From Bacteroidales bacterium UBA1219 (GTDB lineage Bacteria > Bacteroidota > Bacteroidia > Bacteroidales > P3), in NCBI GenBank assembly GCA_002309295.1, contig DBXF01000066.1, forward strand, positions 1,723-19,732: DNA of 18,010 nucleotides, written 5' to 3'. The notes beneath the pieces were generated by a model that saw only the letters and a program-made list of their open reading frames with translations, was not told the origin of the DNA and did not search any database. Made by a program: the position numbers and the translations under genes. Each line of letters begins with the position of its first letter. Position 1 is the stretch's first letter. Shown piece after piece: positions 7,282 to 14,925 of this stretch.

Positions 7282-7305
7282 CACCACAAAAAAAAACACC
7301 ATATC

Positions 7306-8121
7306 ATGAAAAAAACATTCAAATCCGCAATAACGTTGCTGACCGCTTCAATGCTCGTTTTCAGCTGCAACCAGCAACAAAACAAACCCTCCGCAGAACC
7401 CGAAGAGGAACAGCAGGAAACCCCTCGCGAAATCACCTACACCACCTATTCCGCCGGCGACTCCAACGATGCTTACGTAATAAAAATGGAAGTTATGTTG
7501 CCCGAACGCGAAAACGACCAAGCCGTGGAAATAATACGCAAGACCCTGATGGGATTTTTCGATGCCCCCAACGCCAACGACCCGCAAACGGCTTTGAACC
7601 GCGAAGTGCAGAAACTCAAAATCCACTACACCGAAAATCATAACCAGATGGTAGAAGACGGCTTCTGGGATGAAAATCCTCCGCAACTCGAAAACCACAC
7701 TTCCATAACACACCTCTCGACATACAAGGACATCATGACTTTTGTGGTTTCCAACTCCGTTTACGAAGGCGGTGCCCATGGTGGTTTCAACAAAGCCTAC
7801 ATGCTGTTCGACGTCAACACCGGGGACCTGATTTCCGAAAAGGACTTCATCACCAACAAATCGGCCGTGAGCAACCTGCTCAGGACCAAAGCCTTGAGGG
7901 AATATACCGACGAAAACCCCGAATTCGAGGTTTTCGACAAGGACAATATTACGGCCAACGGCAATTTCTTTATCACTCCCGACTCCATCGTTTACCAATA
8001 CAGCGAATACGAGATTGCCGCCTACTGCTTCGGTCGCCCGATGTTCCGCCTGCACAAAAACGAGATGAAACCCTACATCAAAACCGACTCGCCAATATAC
8101 AAATACTGGTTTGGGGAATAG
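7306..8121 (+). CDS. DUF3298 (RsiV-like) domain lipoprotein
   Basis: 271 residues from ATG 7306. An upstream in-frame ATG at 7213 falls inside the preceding terminator and before the promoter, so it is rejected. The signal peptide ends in lipobox VFSC with C21, followed by a Gln/Glu/Pro-rich linker (22-41). From about residue 44 it resembles the paired DUF4163/DUF3298 fold: an N-terminal strand-rich part, then YEGGAHG (153-159), a FDVNTGD strand (168-174), and FFITPDSIVYQYSEYEIAAY (221-240), the typical closing block. In Bacillus RsiV this extracytoplasmic domain binds lysozyme. This protein has no anti-sigma N-terminus or transmembrane helix beyond the signal, so it is not an RsiV orthologue in architecture. 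It probably sits in the inner or outer membrane facing the periplasm. It appears monocistronic. Family assignment is good; function is unknown. Confidence 0.85.
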   Translation: MKKTFKSAITLLTASMLVFSCNQQQNKPSAEPEEEQQETPREITYTTYSAGDSNDAYVIKMEVMLPERENDQAVEIIRKTLMGFFDAPNANDPQTALNREVQKLKIHYTENHNQMVEDGFWDENPPQLENHTSITHLSTYKDIMTFVVSNSVYEGGAHGGFNKAYMLFDVNTGDLISEKDFITNKSAVSNLLRTKALREYTDENPEFEVFDKDNITANGNFFITPDSIVYQYSEYEIAAYCFGRPMFRLHKNEMKPYIKTDSPIYKYWFGE

Positions 8122-8130
8122 TTTTATTAA

Positions 8131-8158
8131 GTTGAGAGTTGAGAATTGAAAGTTGAAA
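8131..8158. repeat. Four tandem heptamers (GTTGAGA-type)
   Basis: Units read GTTGAGA, GTTGAGA, ATTGAAA, GTTGAAA without gaps, starting 9 bp after the DUF3298 gene stop. Confidence 0.85.
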
Positions 8159-8161
8159 TGG

Positions 8162-8188
8162 GCCTGTGCTTCAACGGGCTCAGCCACC
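8162..8188. repeat. REP-like short palindromic element
   Basis: GCCTGT (8162-8167) can pair with ACGGGC (8174-8179), with one G-T wobble, around loop GCTTCA. It is followed by TCAGCCACC. Read on the minus strand it would translate as MAEPVEAQA, a peptide string known from spurious ORFs over REP-like elements in many bacteria. Only one copy is seen in this window. Confidence 0.5.
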
Positions 8189-8199
8189 GCAAAAAAATG

Positions 8200-8227
8200 T
8201 ACAATTTACAATGAACAATGTACAATT
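8200..8227. repeat. Four tandem heptamers (TACAATG-type)
   Basis: Units read TACAATT, TACAATG, AACAATG, TACAATT without gaps. Confidence 0.85.
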
Positions 8228-8282
8228 ATTCACATCTTAGTTTCTTAAGAAATAACATCGCTCCTATCACTGTTCACAAAAC

Positions 8283-8322
8283 AATTAAACAGTTAAACAG
8301 TTAAACAATTCAACAATTCAAC
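8283..8322. repeat. Five tandem octamers (AGTTAAAC / AATTCAAC-type)
   Basis: Units read AATTAAAC, AGTTAAAC, AGTTAAAC, AATTCAAC, AATTCAAC in perfect 8-bp register. Confidence 0.88.
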
Positions 8323-8334
8323 ATCCATTCACTC

Positions 8335-8382
8335 CTTAGTTTCTTAACGTCTTAACACCTTCACATTTTCACACTTTCACTA
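8335..8382. repeat. Six tandem degenerate octamers (CTTAACAC / TTTCACAC-type)
   Basis: Units read CTTAGTTT, CTTAACGT, CTTAACAC, CTTCACAT, TTTCACAC, TTTCACTA. They keep an 8-bp register while drifting in sequence. A shorter block with the same first unit begins at 8236. Confidence 0.75.
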
Positions 8383-8495
8383 AAAAAAAACGCTCTTTTT
8401 CACTGTTCACGGGTCACTGATTATAAAAAAAATGTAAATATAACACATTATAAATCAGTGTATTACCCCCCCCTAAAAATAGTTTGTCAAAATTG

Positions 8496-8526
8496 TTTGG
8501 AATATCAAAAAAATAATGTAATTTTG
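8496..8526 (+). promoter_or_regulatory. Bacteroidota-type promoter for the 8617 lipoprotein
   Basis: TTTG at 8496-8499, 19 nt, then TAATTTTG at 8519-8526. Transcription would start near 8533 with an A-rich leader of about 84 nt. A C8 tract (8466-8473) lies 22 bp upstream of the -33 element. Confidence 0.8.
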
Positions 8527-8616
8527 CAAAATCGTATCTATCGGATTTTCTCGGACTTGAAAAAAAAGACAACGAAAAAAATAAGACAAAAAAAATAATC
8601 AAAAATATATAAAGCA

Positions 8617-9165
8617 ATGAAGAAGAGCAATTTATTTTTGGCACTTGCCGCGATAGCGTTTGCGGGTGCCATAGCGTTTGCCAGCTGCGAAAGGCAGGAT
8701 GACACAATTGTTGTCAATAATAATAGCTCATCAATGGAAACATGGCGTTGCATTGGCCAAAGTTATGAATATATCGGAAACGGAACGGACTCTCTAAGTG
8801 ATCCTTTCGGCAATCCTGCATTCAGATTGGTTCAGGACTCTCTTTTCATCATCACTGCAAATGTTTCCCCAAACAAATATATTCTTTATTCAAAGGTTGT
8901 CAATTTTGATACCACACGGCTGTTTTTCAAAGATAATACTTGGACTTCGTATTCTTTCCCCACAACATACGGCAGTCCTACGTTTTTTATTGAAGGTTAT
9001 GGCCCCGACTCATCGTCAATCGCTCCACTTGAACAGGGTTATCGCTTTGATGTACTGAGACATACAGCCGACACCTTGAGTATCTATTATCTTTATCAAG
9101 GTCCATGGAACGGCAATATAAAACTTCCCTGTTGTTATTATATGTTTACAAGGATAAGAAACTAA
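8617..9165 (+). CDS. Hypothetical lipoprotein, low GC
   Basis: 182 residues from ATG 8617, which follows a strong promoter and A-rich leader. Residues 1-24 are a lipoprotein signal: lysines at 2-3, an Ala-rich hydrophobic core, and lipobox FASC with C24. The mature part begins with a short polar Asn/Ser linker, then looks mainly beta-stranded with many Tyr, Phe and Trp, and ends in PCCYYMFTRIRN. It loosely resembles small lipocalin-like lipoproteins of Bacteroidales, but I do not recognise a family. Its GC content is visibly lower than that of its neighbours (26 of 60 bases in the line starting 8761, against 36 of 60 in hbd at 6661). It is bounded by the repeat mosaic on one side and a short spacer to the convergent kinase gene on the other. 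It may be a horizontally gained or fast-evolving accessory gene. Confidence 0.72.
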   Translation: MKKSNLFLALAAIAFAGAIAFASCERQDDTIVVNNNSSSMETWRCIGQSYEYIGNGTDSLSDPFGNPAFRLVQDSLFIITANVSPNKYILYSKVVNFDTTRLFFKDNTWTSYSFPTTYGSPTFFIEGYGPDSSSIAPLEQGYRFDVLRHTADTLSIYYLYQGPWNGNIKLPCCYYMFTRIRN

Positions 9166-9261
9166 CTTTTGTAGTACAATCAATATTTTGCCATTAAGCA
9201 ATTGAACGTGGAAAGTTGCATTTACTGCAACCGACAATCAACAATTGAATACTCCCCCCCC

Positions 9262-10785
9262 TCACTTCTTCGGCAGCACTACGCGTATATCCGTGCCCTG
9301 CCCCACTACGGAGTATTTCACAAAAATCTTGCCTTTGTGGTATTCCGAAATAATGCGTTTGGCCAGCGACAAGCCCAGTCCCCAGCCACGCTGCTTGGTG
9401 GTGAAGCCTGGCTGGAAAATCTTTTTGTGCATGGAGTTGGGTATCCCTTTACCGGTGTCGCAAAGGTCGATGAACACTTGTTTCTCATCCTCGCTCAGAA
9501 TTATCGAGAAAGTGCCCACGCCGTTCATCGCGTCGATGGCGTTTTTGCAAACGTTTTCGATAACCCACTCAAAAAGATAGGAGTTCAGCGGGATTATTAT
9601 CTCCTTTTCGGGGATATTCTCGACAAAGGACACTTTCTTTGATGTTCTGTTTTTCAGATAGTTGAGCGAATTTCTCAGCACATGCACCACATCTTCGTTT
9701 TTCAGTTCGGGCACCGAGCCTATCTTCGAAAAACGGTGAGTGATGGTTTCCAAGCGGTTGATGTCCTTCTGCACCTCCACGGTATATTTCTCCTCCAGTC
9801 CCTTGTCGCGGAAATAGTCGAGCCATGCAAACAGCGACGAAATGGGCGTTCCCAGCTGATGTGCCGTTTCTTTGGCCATACCCACCCATATAAGATTCTG
9901 TTCCATAGTGCGTTGTGTACGGAAAAGGTTGTACGAGACTATTATCAGCACAAAAGCCACAAACACGTAAACCAATGGCAACCAGCGTAATGTGTCGAGC
10001 AACTCGGTATGTTCGTAAAACACCCACGCTTTGCGTCCGCTTGGCAGCTGTATCTCGATGGGGGCATTGTCCTTCTCCATCTCGGCAAGTTTGGTACGCA
10101 GTTTTGTGGAGGTGTTGAAAGATGCTGTGTCCACATTTCCCGACGAGATCACCCTGCGTCGGGCGCTGTCGGTGATGATAACCGGCACAAACACCGAGTT
10201 GTTGGTGATGTCGGAGAGGAACGACTGTGTGAAATCGCTCAAAAAACGGCGCAGGTCGGAGTAGATTTTCGACTCCTTGTAGAACATGTATATCTTGATG
10301 CCGTAAATCTCGTAGAAAAACGGCTGCTCCTTGGTAAATTCCTCACGCAGACGGCCTTCCAGCTTGGTGCCTTCCAGTTTGTCCACGCCTTTGGGCAAAT
10401 CCACGTTGCGACACATGGTTATTATGCTGTCCTCGTCGGTGAGTATCACCGGAATAGTCTGATTGGCAATGATATAGTTGTAATAGAACCCGACCTCGCC
10501 GTTGATTGAGTTTGCCGAATGTTCCACAAAAAGACGTTGCGCCTCGGCGTAGAGGGTCATGCGGGTACGTTCCTCGGCCTGCACTTTGGCAAAGAAATCG
10601 TCGGTATGACTCACCAGTTCGGCTTTCTGCCAGATGGCATTGGCCCACAGCCGCACTTTCTCCTTTTCGGAATTTTCTATCTGCATGGCAATGCGGTTCA
10701 CCTCCCAAAGGGCAAAAAATCCCAAGGCTATTGTTAGCGAAAGGATGATGTATTTGCTTGTGCGTGAGATATATCGGCGTTTCAT
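9262..10785 (-). CDS. Membrane sensor histidine kinase
   Basis: 507 residues. A transmembrane helix at about 12-30 and another at 268-288 enclose a periplasmic sensor domain of about 235 residues. The cytoplasmic part has the H-box KETAHQLGTP with H309, the N-box ENVCKNAIDAM (410-420), G1 DTGKGIP (443-449), the F-region KIFQPGFTTK and G2 GWGLGLSLAK (467-476). All residues for ATP binding and autophosphorylation are present. HQLGTP in place of HELRTP is a variant common in this phylum. No HAMP domain is apparent and no response regulator is in the window, so the partner is elsewhere. The ATG (10785) is 6 nt after the permease stop, so it is translated from the same message. The signal is unknown; the operon suggests envelope or lipoprotein status. 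A C8 tract abuts its stop codon. Confidence 0.93.
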   Translation of the reverse strand: MKRRYISRTSKYIILSLTIALGFFALWEVNRIAMQIENSEKEKVRLWANAIWQKAELVSHTDDFFAKVQAEERTRMTLYAEAQRLFVEHSANSINGEVGFYYNYIIANQTIPVILTDEDSIITMCRNVDLPKGVDKLEGTKLEGRLREEFTKEQPFFYEIYGIKIYMFYKESKIYSDLRRFLSDFTQSFLSDITNNSVFVPVIITDSARRRVISSGNVDTASFNTSTKLRTKLAEMEKDNAPIEIQLPSGRKAWVFYEHTELLDTLRWLPLVYVFVAFVLIIVSYNLFRTQRTMEQNLIWVGMAKETAHQLGTPISSLFAWLDYFRDKGLEEKYTVEVQKDINRLETITHRFSKIGSVPELKNEDVVHVLRNSLNYLKNRTSKKVSFVENIPEKEIIIPLNSYLFEWVIENVCKNAIDAMNGVGTFSIILSEDEKQVFIDLCDTGKGIPNSMHKKIFQPGFTTKQRGWGLGLSLAKRIISEYHKGKIFVKYSVVGQGTDIRVVLPKK

Positions 10786-10791
10786 GACGTA

Positions 10792-12015
10792 CTATTCGGT
10801 TTTTACTGCCTTGGCAGGATTCACACGTGCTATGTAGCTTGCAGGGATAAGCAGCGCCAGCACACACATCACGGCTATCAAAAGACTTACAAGGACGAAA
10901 ATCCACGGGTTCAGGTCGATAGGCACAAAGCCCATGTGGTAGCTCTCGCTGTCGAGTTTCACAATGTGGAAATTGTACTGCAACAAACAGAGTGCCAATG
11001 CAATGGCGTTGCCAGCCAGAAGACCTTTAGCGATAATCCCGGCCGACTTAAGTATAAATATCTTGCGTATCGAAGCGTTGGTAGCACCCAAAGTCTTGAG
11101 CAGGCCTATCATGGATGTCTTTTCGAAAATCATTATCAGCAATGCCGAGATCACGGCTACCGTGCACACCACTATCATAATTCCGAGTATAAGCCAGATA
11201 TTGGCATTGAGCAGGTCGAGCCACGAAAACGTCTCGGGATTTTCCTCCTTTATCGTCTTGATATTCAGAAAACTGCCTATCTGCGCATAGACATCGAGCG
11301 CCACTTCCTCCAGCCTGTCGAAATCGTCCACAAACACCTCGTATCCCTGCACCTGATTGGAGTCCCAACCGTTGATACGCTGTATCTGACGCATGTCGCC
11401 AATAACAAAACGTTCATCATACTCGGTGAGGTCGGTGCTGTAGATGCCCACAATTTTGAAAGCACGGGCGCGGTAGTTGTTGTTCTGCCAGAAATATGTG
11501 GGCAGTTTGTCGCCGATACCCAGCTGCATTTTGTCGGCAAAGCGACGCGACACGATAACCTCGTTAGAGGCGGTGCTGTCGGCAAGATCAAACAGGCGAC
11601 CTTCTTTCATATTGGATTTGAAGAAAGTGGAGTCGAAATCCCTGCCTATGCCTTTGAAAATGATGCCGTGAATTTTGTCGCCAGTTTTCACCATACCGCC
11701 TTTGCTGGCGAAATACTGCACATGCCGCACTCCTTCCACCGCACAAATCTGCGACACCACAACGTTGTCGGCAATAACCGGAAGCTCTTCGTAGTAGTTG
11801 TTCGAGGTGCTGAAAGGCGTTACCACTATATGAGAGCCGAAGCCCACAATTTTTTCGGTAATCTCTTTCTGGAACCCTCTCAGTATCGACACGGCAAGCA
11901 CCACCACCATCACGCCAAGGGCAATGCTGCAGGTGGAAATCCTTATCAAAGGACGCGAGAAATTGCCCTTGTCCTTTTGCAGGAAACGCCTTGCTATAAG
12001 TCGTTCGAAAGTCAA
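10792..12015 (-). CDS. LolC/LolE-type ABC transporter permease (FtsX family)
   Basis: 407 residues. The topology is that of LolC/E and related FtsX permeases: one helix at about 22-46, a large periplasmic MacB-like domain (about 47-270), then three helices at about 272-297, 322-346 and 369-392. KTLGAT (307-312) in the cytoplasmic coupling region and the closing NPAKAV (399-404) are typical of lipoprotein-releasing permeases. With an ATPase such as LolD, these extract lipoproteins from the inner membrane for transport to the outer membrane. No ATPase gene is adjacent, so it must be supplied in trans. The start (ATG 12015) is 12 nt after the beta-barrel gene stop, and the kinase gene follows after 6 nt. 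Related FtsX permeases export other substrates, so the lipoprotein role is probable, not proven. Confidence 0.87.
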   Translation of the reverse strand: MTFERLIARRFLQKDKGNFSRPLIRISTCSIALGVMVVVLAVSILRGFQKEITEKIVGFGSHIVVTPFSTSNNYYEELPVIADNVVVSQICAVEGVRHVQYFASKGGMVKTGDKIHGIIFKGIGRDFDSTFFKSNMKEGRLFDLADSTASNEVIVSRRFADKMQLGIGDKLPTYFWQNNNYRARAFKIVGIYSTDLTEYDERFVIGDMRQIQRINGWDSNQVQGYEVFVDDFDRLEEVALDVYAQIGSFLNIKTIKEENPETFSWLDLLNANIWLILGIMIVVCTVAVISALLIMIFEKTSMIGLLKTLGATNASIRKIFILKSAGIIAKGLLAGNAIALALCLLQYNFHIVKLDSESYHMGFVPIDLNPWIFVLVSLLIAVMCVLALLIPASYIARVNPAKAVKTE

Positions 12016-12027
12016 TGCGGTTTTGTT

Positions 12028-13032
12028 TTAGAAATTGTAGCCGAGCCTCAGCACCAGCATGTTCTGCGACAGCTTAGTTGGGATGTTGAATCTCGAGTAA
12101 GTACGGTCTTCTTTCTTGTAATCCAGACGAACGGGATAGTTGCCGTACTCCTGCGGGTCGTAGAAAGTATAGTCTTTTTCGCCATACACTTTGGCTTTGC
12201 CGAGGAAATAGTAGTGCAGTCCCGCCGACCAGCGTTTCTGCCATGTGGCGCCAACGCCTACCTGACAGGCAAAAGCCACCGACCAGTCGAATTTTATTGT
12301 ACCTTCGGTGGTGCTGAAAGTCTGCACGTGGTTGTCGCCATGTAAGGTAAGGTCATTCAAACGGGCTTCGTATTTGAAATCCTTGATGTCGGAGATCTTG
12401 CGCACGTCCAATCCGATAGCAGTCTCGCCCCAGAAACTCCAGTCGCTGTTGTAGTCGTAAACGGCGTTCACACCAACCATTATAGGTATGTTGAGGTAAT
12501 ACATCTGGTAGCTGGGACTGAACTCCAGGGTGATGTCATTGATGTCGGGACGCATATTGCGGTCGCTGAGGTAATGCACATGGTGGCTGAGCATGGCCTG
12601 GAAGAGATTCCTTTCGGCCACAGAATGCACTCCATTGTAGAACACATCGAGTGTGGCTATGAAATTGTATTTGAAAAGGGTGAACACTCTTCCCACTTTG
12701 CCGAGACGGGTCAGGGGCATGGCGTTGTTGTTGCCAAACCTTATACCCACCTCCTCAAAAGGCAGTGTGGCTTTAAAGCCGATGTCGAAACCCAGTTTTG
12801 CAGAGGCTTTCATACCGCCTTGGTTGGCAAGCACCCAGTTGTTGTTTATATAGTCCACGCCCGAGCCGGCGTCGGTTATGTTGGTCCTGCCGAAAGTGCC
12901 TATGGGACACGTTCCGCCCAGATATACCGAATAGCTCGGCCTTTGCCAGAACGATTGTGCAAAAACTCCCGTTGATACCGAAACGAAAGCGGCAATCAGC
13001 GCAATCTTCTTTAACATCTTAGCATTCATCAT
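12028..13032 (-). CDS. Outer-membrane beta-barrel protein
   Basis: 334 residues from ATG 13032. ATGs at 13029 and 13017 are equally compatible with the signal peptide; the longer frame would begin at a TTG (13068) with an odd extension before the signal, and is rejected. The signal peptide has the core KMLKKIALIAAFVSVS and cleaves after GVFA, before QSF. The mature protein has alternating aromatic/hydrophobic strands and polar loops, Gly-rich turns, and ends in LRLGYNF with a terminal Phe, the usual signal for BAM-mediated barrel insertion. A size of about 310 mature residues suggests 10-14 strands. The specific function is not recognisable; it may be a PF13568-like porin family member. It starts 39 nt after glmS and lies 12 nt before the permease gene, so it probably shares the operon. 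Confidence 0.8.
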   Translation of the reverse strand: MMNAKMLKKIALIAAFVSVSTGVFAQSFWQRPSYSVYLGGTCPIGTFGRTNITDAGSGVDYINNNWVLANQGGMKASAKLGFDIGFKATLPFEEVGIRFGNNNAMPLTRLGKVGRVFTLFKYNFIATLDVFYNGVHSVAERNLFQAMLSHHVHYLSDRNMRPDINDITLEFSPSYQMYYLNIPIMVGVNAVYDYNSDWSFWGETAIGLDVRKISDIKDFKYEARLNDLTLHGDNHVQTFSTTEGTIKFDWSVAFACQVGVGATWQKRWSAGLHYYFLGKAKVYGEKDYTFYDPQEYGNYPVRLDYKKEDRTYSRFNIPTKLSQNMLVLRLGYNF

Positions 13033-13071
13033 GTTATCTAAAATAATTTTTATCCTTACTATCTGCAATGC

Positions 13072-14916
13072 TTATTCCACTGTTACCGATTTGGCGAGGT
13101 TACGCGGCTGGTCCACATTGCGGCCTTTGGCAATGGCTATGTGATACGACAGCAGTTGCAACGGCACCACCGAAAGTATCGGCACAAAGCACTCCTCTGT
13201 GTCGGGGATTTCCAAGCAGAAGTCCGACAGTTCTTTCACAGCGGTGTCGCCTTTGGTAACTATGGATATTATCTTTCCCTTACGGGCTTTCACTTCCTGT
13301 ATGTTGCTAAGCACTTTTTCGTACATACCGCGTTTGGGGGCGATCACCACCACGGGCATCTCCTCGTCGATAAGGGCGATGGGACCGTGTTTCATCTCGG
13401 CGGCGGGGTAGCCTTCGGCGTGGATGTACGATATTTCCTTGAGTTTCAGTGCACCTTCGAGTGCCACAGGGTAGTTGAAACCACGTCCCAGATAGATGAA
13501 GTTGCGTGCGTATGTGAATATCTGCGAATAAAGTTTGATACGGGTGTTGAGTTGCAGCGTTTCGTTGATTTTGTCAGGGATGAGCTGCAATTCTTCCACA
13601 AGCTCTGCTGTGCGTTCCTTGCTTATGGTTTTCTTTTCTTCGGCAATGTTCAACGCAATCAAGGTAAGAGTGGTTACCTGTGCGGTGAAAGCTTTGGTAG
13701 AGGCTACGCCTATCTCCGGACCCACATGCAGGTACGAGCCGGTGTCGGCAGCACGTGCTATGGACGAGCCCACCACGTTGCAGATGCCATACACAAAGGC
13801 GCCGTTCTCCTTGGCTAGCTTGATGGCGGCAAGGGTGTCGGCGGTCTCGCCGCTCTGCGAAATGGCGATAACGATGTCGTCGTCGTGGATAACAGGGTTG
13901 CGGTAGCGGAACTCCGACGAATACTCCACCTCCACAGGTATGCGCGTAAGCTCTTCGATGATATATTTTCCTATAAGTCCTGCGTGCCACGAGGTGCCGC
14001 AAGCACAAATGATGATACGTTTGGCTTTAAGAAATTTGTCTTTGTGGTCAATGATTCCCGACAGTTTCACTATCTTCTTGTTCATATTCAAGCGTCCGAG
14101 CATGCTTGTGCGCAGGGCTTCGGGCTGTTCGAAAATCTCCTTGAGCATGAAATGCGGAAAATTGGCTTTCTCCAACTGGTCGAGATTCATCTTAAGGGTC
14201 TGGATTATAGGAGTTTGCTCCACATTCGAAAGGTCGGTGATGGCCAACTCGCCATTGCGACGCATCACGGCAATCTGTTCCTCCTCCAAATAGATGACTT
14301 TTTTGGTGTATTCCACTATTGGTGTGGCATCGGAACCGATAAGGAACTCCTTGTCGCCCACTCCTATTATCAGCGGACTGCCTTTGCGGGCAGCAATAAG
14401 CTGATTGGGGTTGGATTTGTCGATAATGGCTATGGCGTAGGCTCCGATAACATTTTTCAGTGCCAGCTGCACAGCCTCGAAAAGAGTGGAGTTGTGCGAC
14501 ATCTGCATGTATTCTATCAGCTGTATCAGCACCTCGGTATCGGTGTCGCTGCTAAAGGTATAGCCTTTGGAAACGAGTTCTTCTTTCAGCACCTTGTAGT
14601 TTTCGATAATGCCGTTGTGTATCAGCGCCAGCCGCCCCGACTGCGAGTAATGTGGGTGGGCGTTCTGCGAGTTGGGCTCGCCATGGGTGGCCCAACGGGT
14701 GTGGGCTATGCCTATGGTGCCGCTCACGTCCTTGTCGGCCACATAGTTCTCCAAATCTTCAACTTTGCCTTTGGTCTTGTAAACCGAAAGGTCCAATTTA
14801 TTGTTTATCAAAGCAATGCCTGCGCTGTCGTAGCCACGGTACTCCAGACGGTGCAAGCCTTTAATCAAAATAGGGTATGCTTCTCTGCTGCCCAAATATC
14901 CTACTATTCCGCACAT
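13072..14916 (-). CDS. glmS: Glutamine--fructose-6-phosphate aminotransferase (isomerizing)
   Basis: 614 residues, full length. It converts fructose 6-phosphate and glutamine to glucosamine 6-phosphate, the first step to UDP-GlcNAc for peptidoglycan and lipopolysaccharide. The N-terminal glutaminase has the nucleophile C2 after Met1 removal, RWATHG (74-79), the NG oxyanion pair (101-102) and D126 in TDTE. The isomerase half has two SIS domains with CGTSWHAG (306-313), SQSGETADT (353-361), HAEGYPAAEMKHGP (499-512), and the closing NLAKSVTVE with the Schiff-base lysine K609. The start is 9 nt after the stop of the PorW/SprE-like gene, so it is translated from the same message. There is no room for a glmS ribozyme. 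This is a well-conserved housekeeping gene. Confidence 0.98.
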   Translation of the reverse strand: MCGIVGYLGSREAYPILIKGLHRLEYRGYDSAGIALINNKLDLSVYKTKGKVEDLENYVADKDVSGTIGIAHTRWATHGEPNSQNAHPHYSQSGRLALIHNGIIENYKVLKEELVSKGYTFSSDTDTEVLIQLIEYMQMSHNSTLFEAVQLALKNVIGAYAIAIIDKSNPNQLIAARKGSPLIIGVGDKEFLIGSDATPIVEYTKKVIYLEEEQIAVMRRNGELAITDLSNVEQTPIIQTLKMNLDQLEKANFPHFMLKEIFEQPEALRTSMLGRLNMNKKIVKLSGIIDHKDKFLKAKRIIICACGTSWHAGLIGKYIIEELTRIPVEVEYSSEFRYRNPVIHDDDIVIAISQSGETADTLAAIKLAKENGAFVYGICNVVGSSIARAADTGSYLHVGPEIGVASTKAFTAQVTTLTLIALNIAEEKKTISKERTAELVEELQLIPDKINETLQLNTRIKLYSQIFTYARNFIYLGRGFNYPVALEGALKLKEISYIHAEGYPAAEMKHGPIALIDEEMPVVVIAPKRGMYEKVLSNIQEVKARKGKIISIVTKGDTAVKELSDFCLEIPDTEECFVPILSVVPLQLLSYHIAIAKGRNVDQPRNLAKSVTVE

Positions 14917-14925
14917 AATGTATTA

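Larger units (their letters stand above)
8122..8616. repeat. Gene-free stretch made of short tandem-repeat blocks
   Basis: 495 bases without a credible ORF. From left to right it holds four 7-bp units, a REP-like hairpin, four more 7-bp units, a partial 8-bp block, five 8-bp units, six further 8-bp units, a C8 tract and the promoter of the next gene. Two short motifs recur: CTTAGTTTCTTAA at 8236-8248 and 8335-8347, and TCACTGTTCAC at 8267-8277 and 8400-8410. No clear terminator for the upstream lipoprotein gene is seen. Confidence 0.8.

Noticed and set aside
7213..7305. N-terminal extension of the DUF3298 lipoprotein from ATG 7213
   Set aside because: It starts inside the preceding terminator hairpin and lies upstream of a near-consensus promoter. 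It would also bury the lipoprotein signal peptide.
9199..9247. Inverted repeats (GTTGCA/TGCAAC and two CAATTG) between the convergent genes as a terminator
   Set aside because: The stem is short and no T tract follows on either strand. CAATTG is self-palindromic and common in AT-rich DNA.
10936..12345. Plus-strand open frame of 469 codons across the permease and barrel genes
   Set aside because: It spans two well-supported minus-strand genes and the gap between them, and shows no protein-like features.
13033..13068. N-terminal extension of the beta-barrel protein from TTG 13068
   Set aside because: It would place 12 extra residues before a normal ATG-initiated signal peptide; ATG 13032, 13029 or 13017 fits better.
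14917..14925. glmS ribozyme or other riboswitch upstream of glmS
   Set aside because: Only 9 nt separate the porW-like stop from the glmS start, which is too short.
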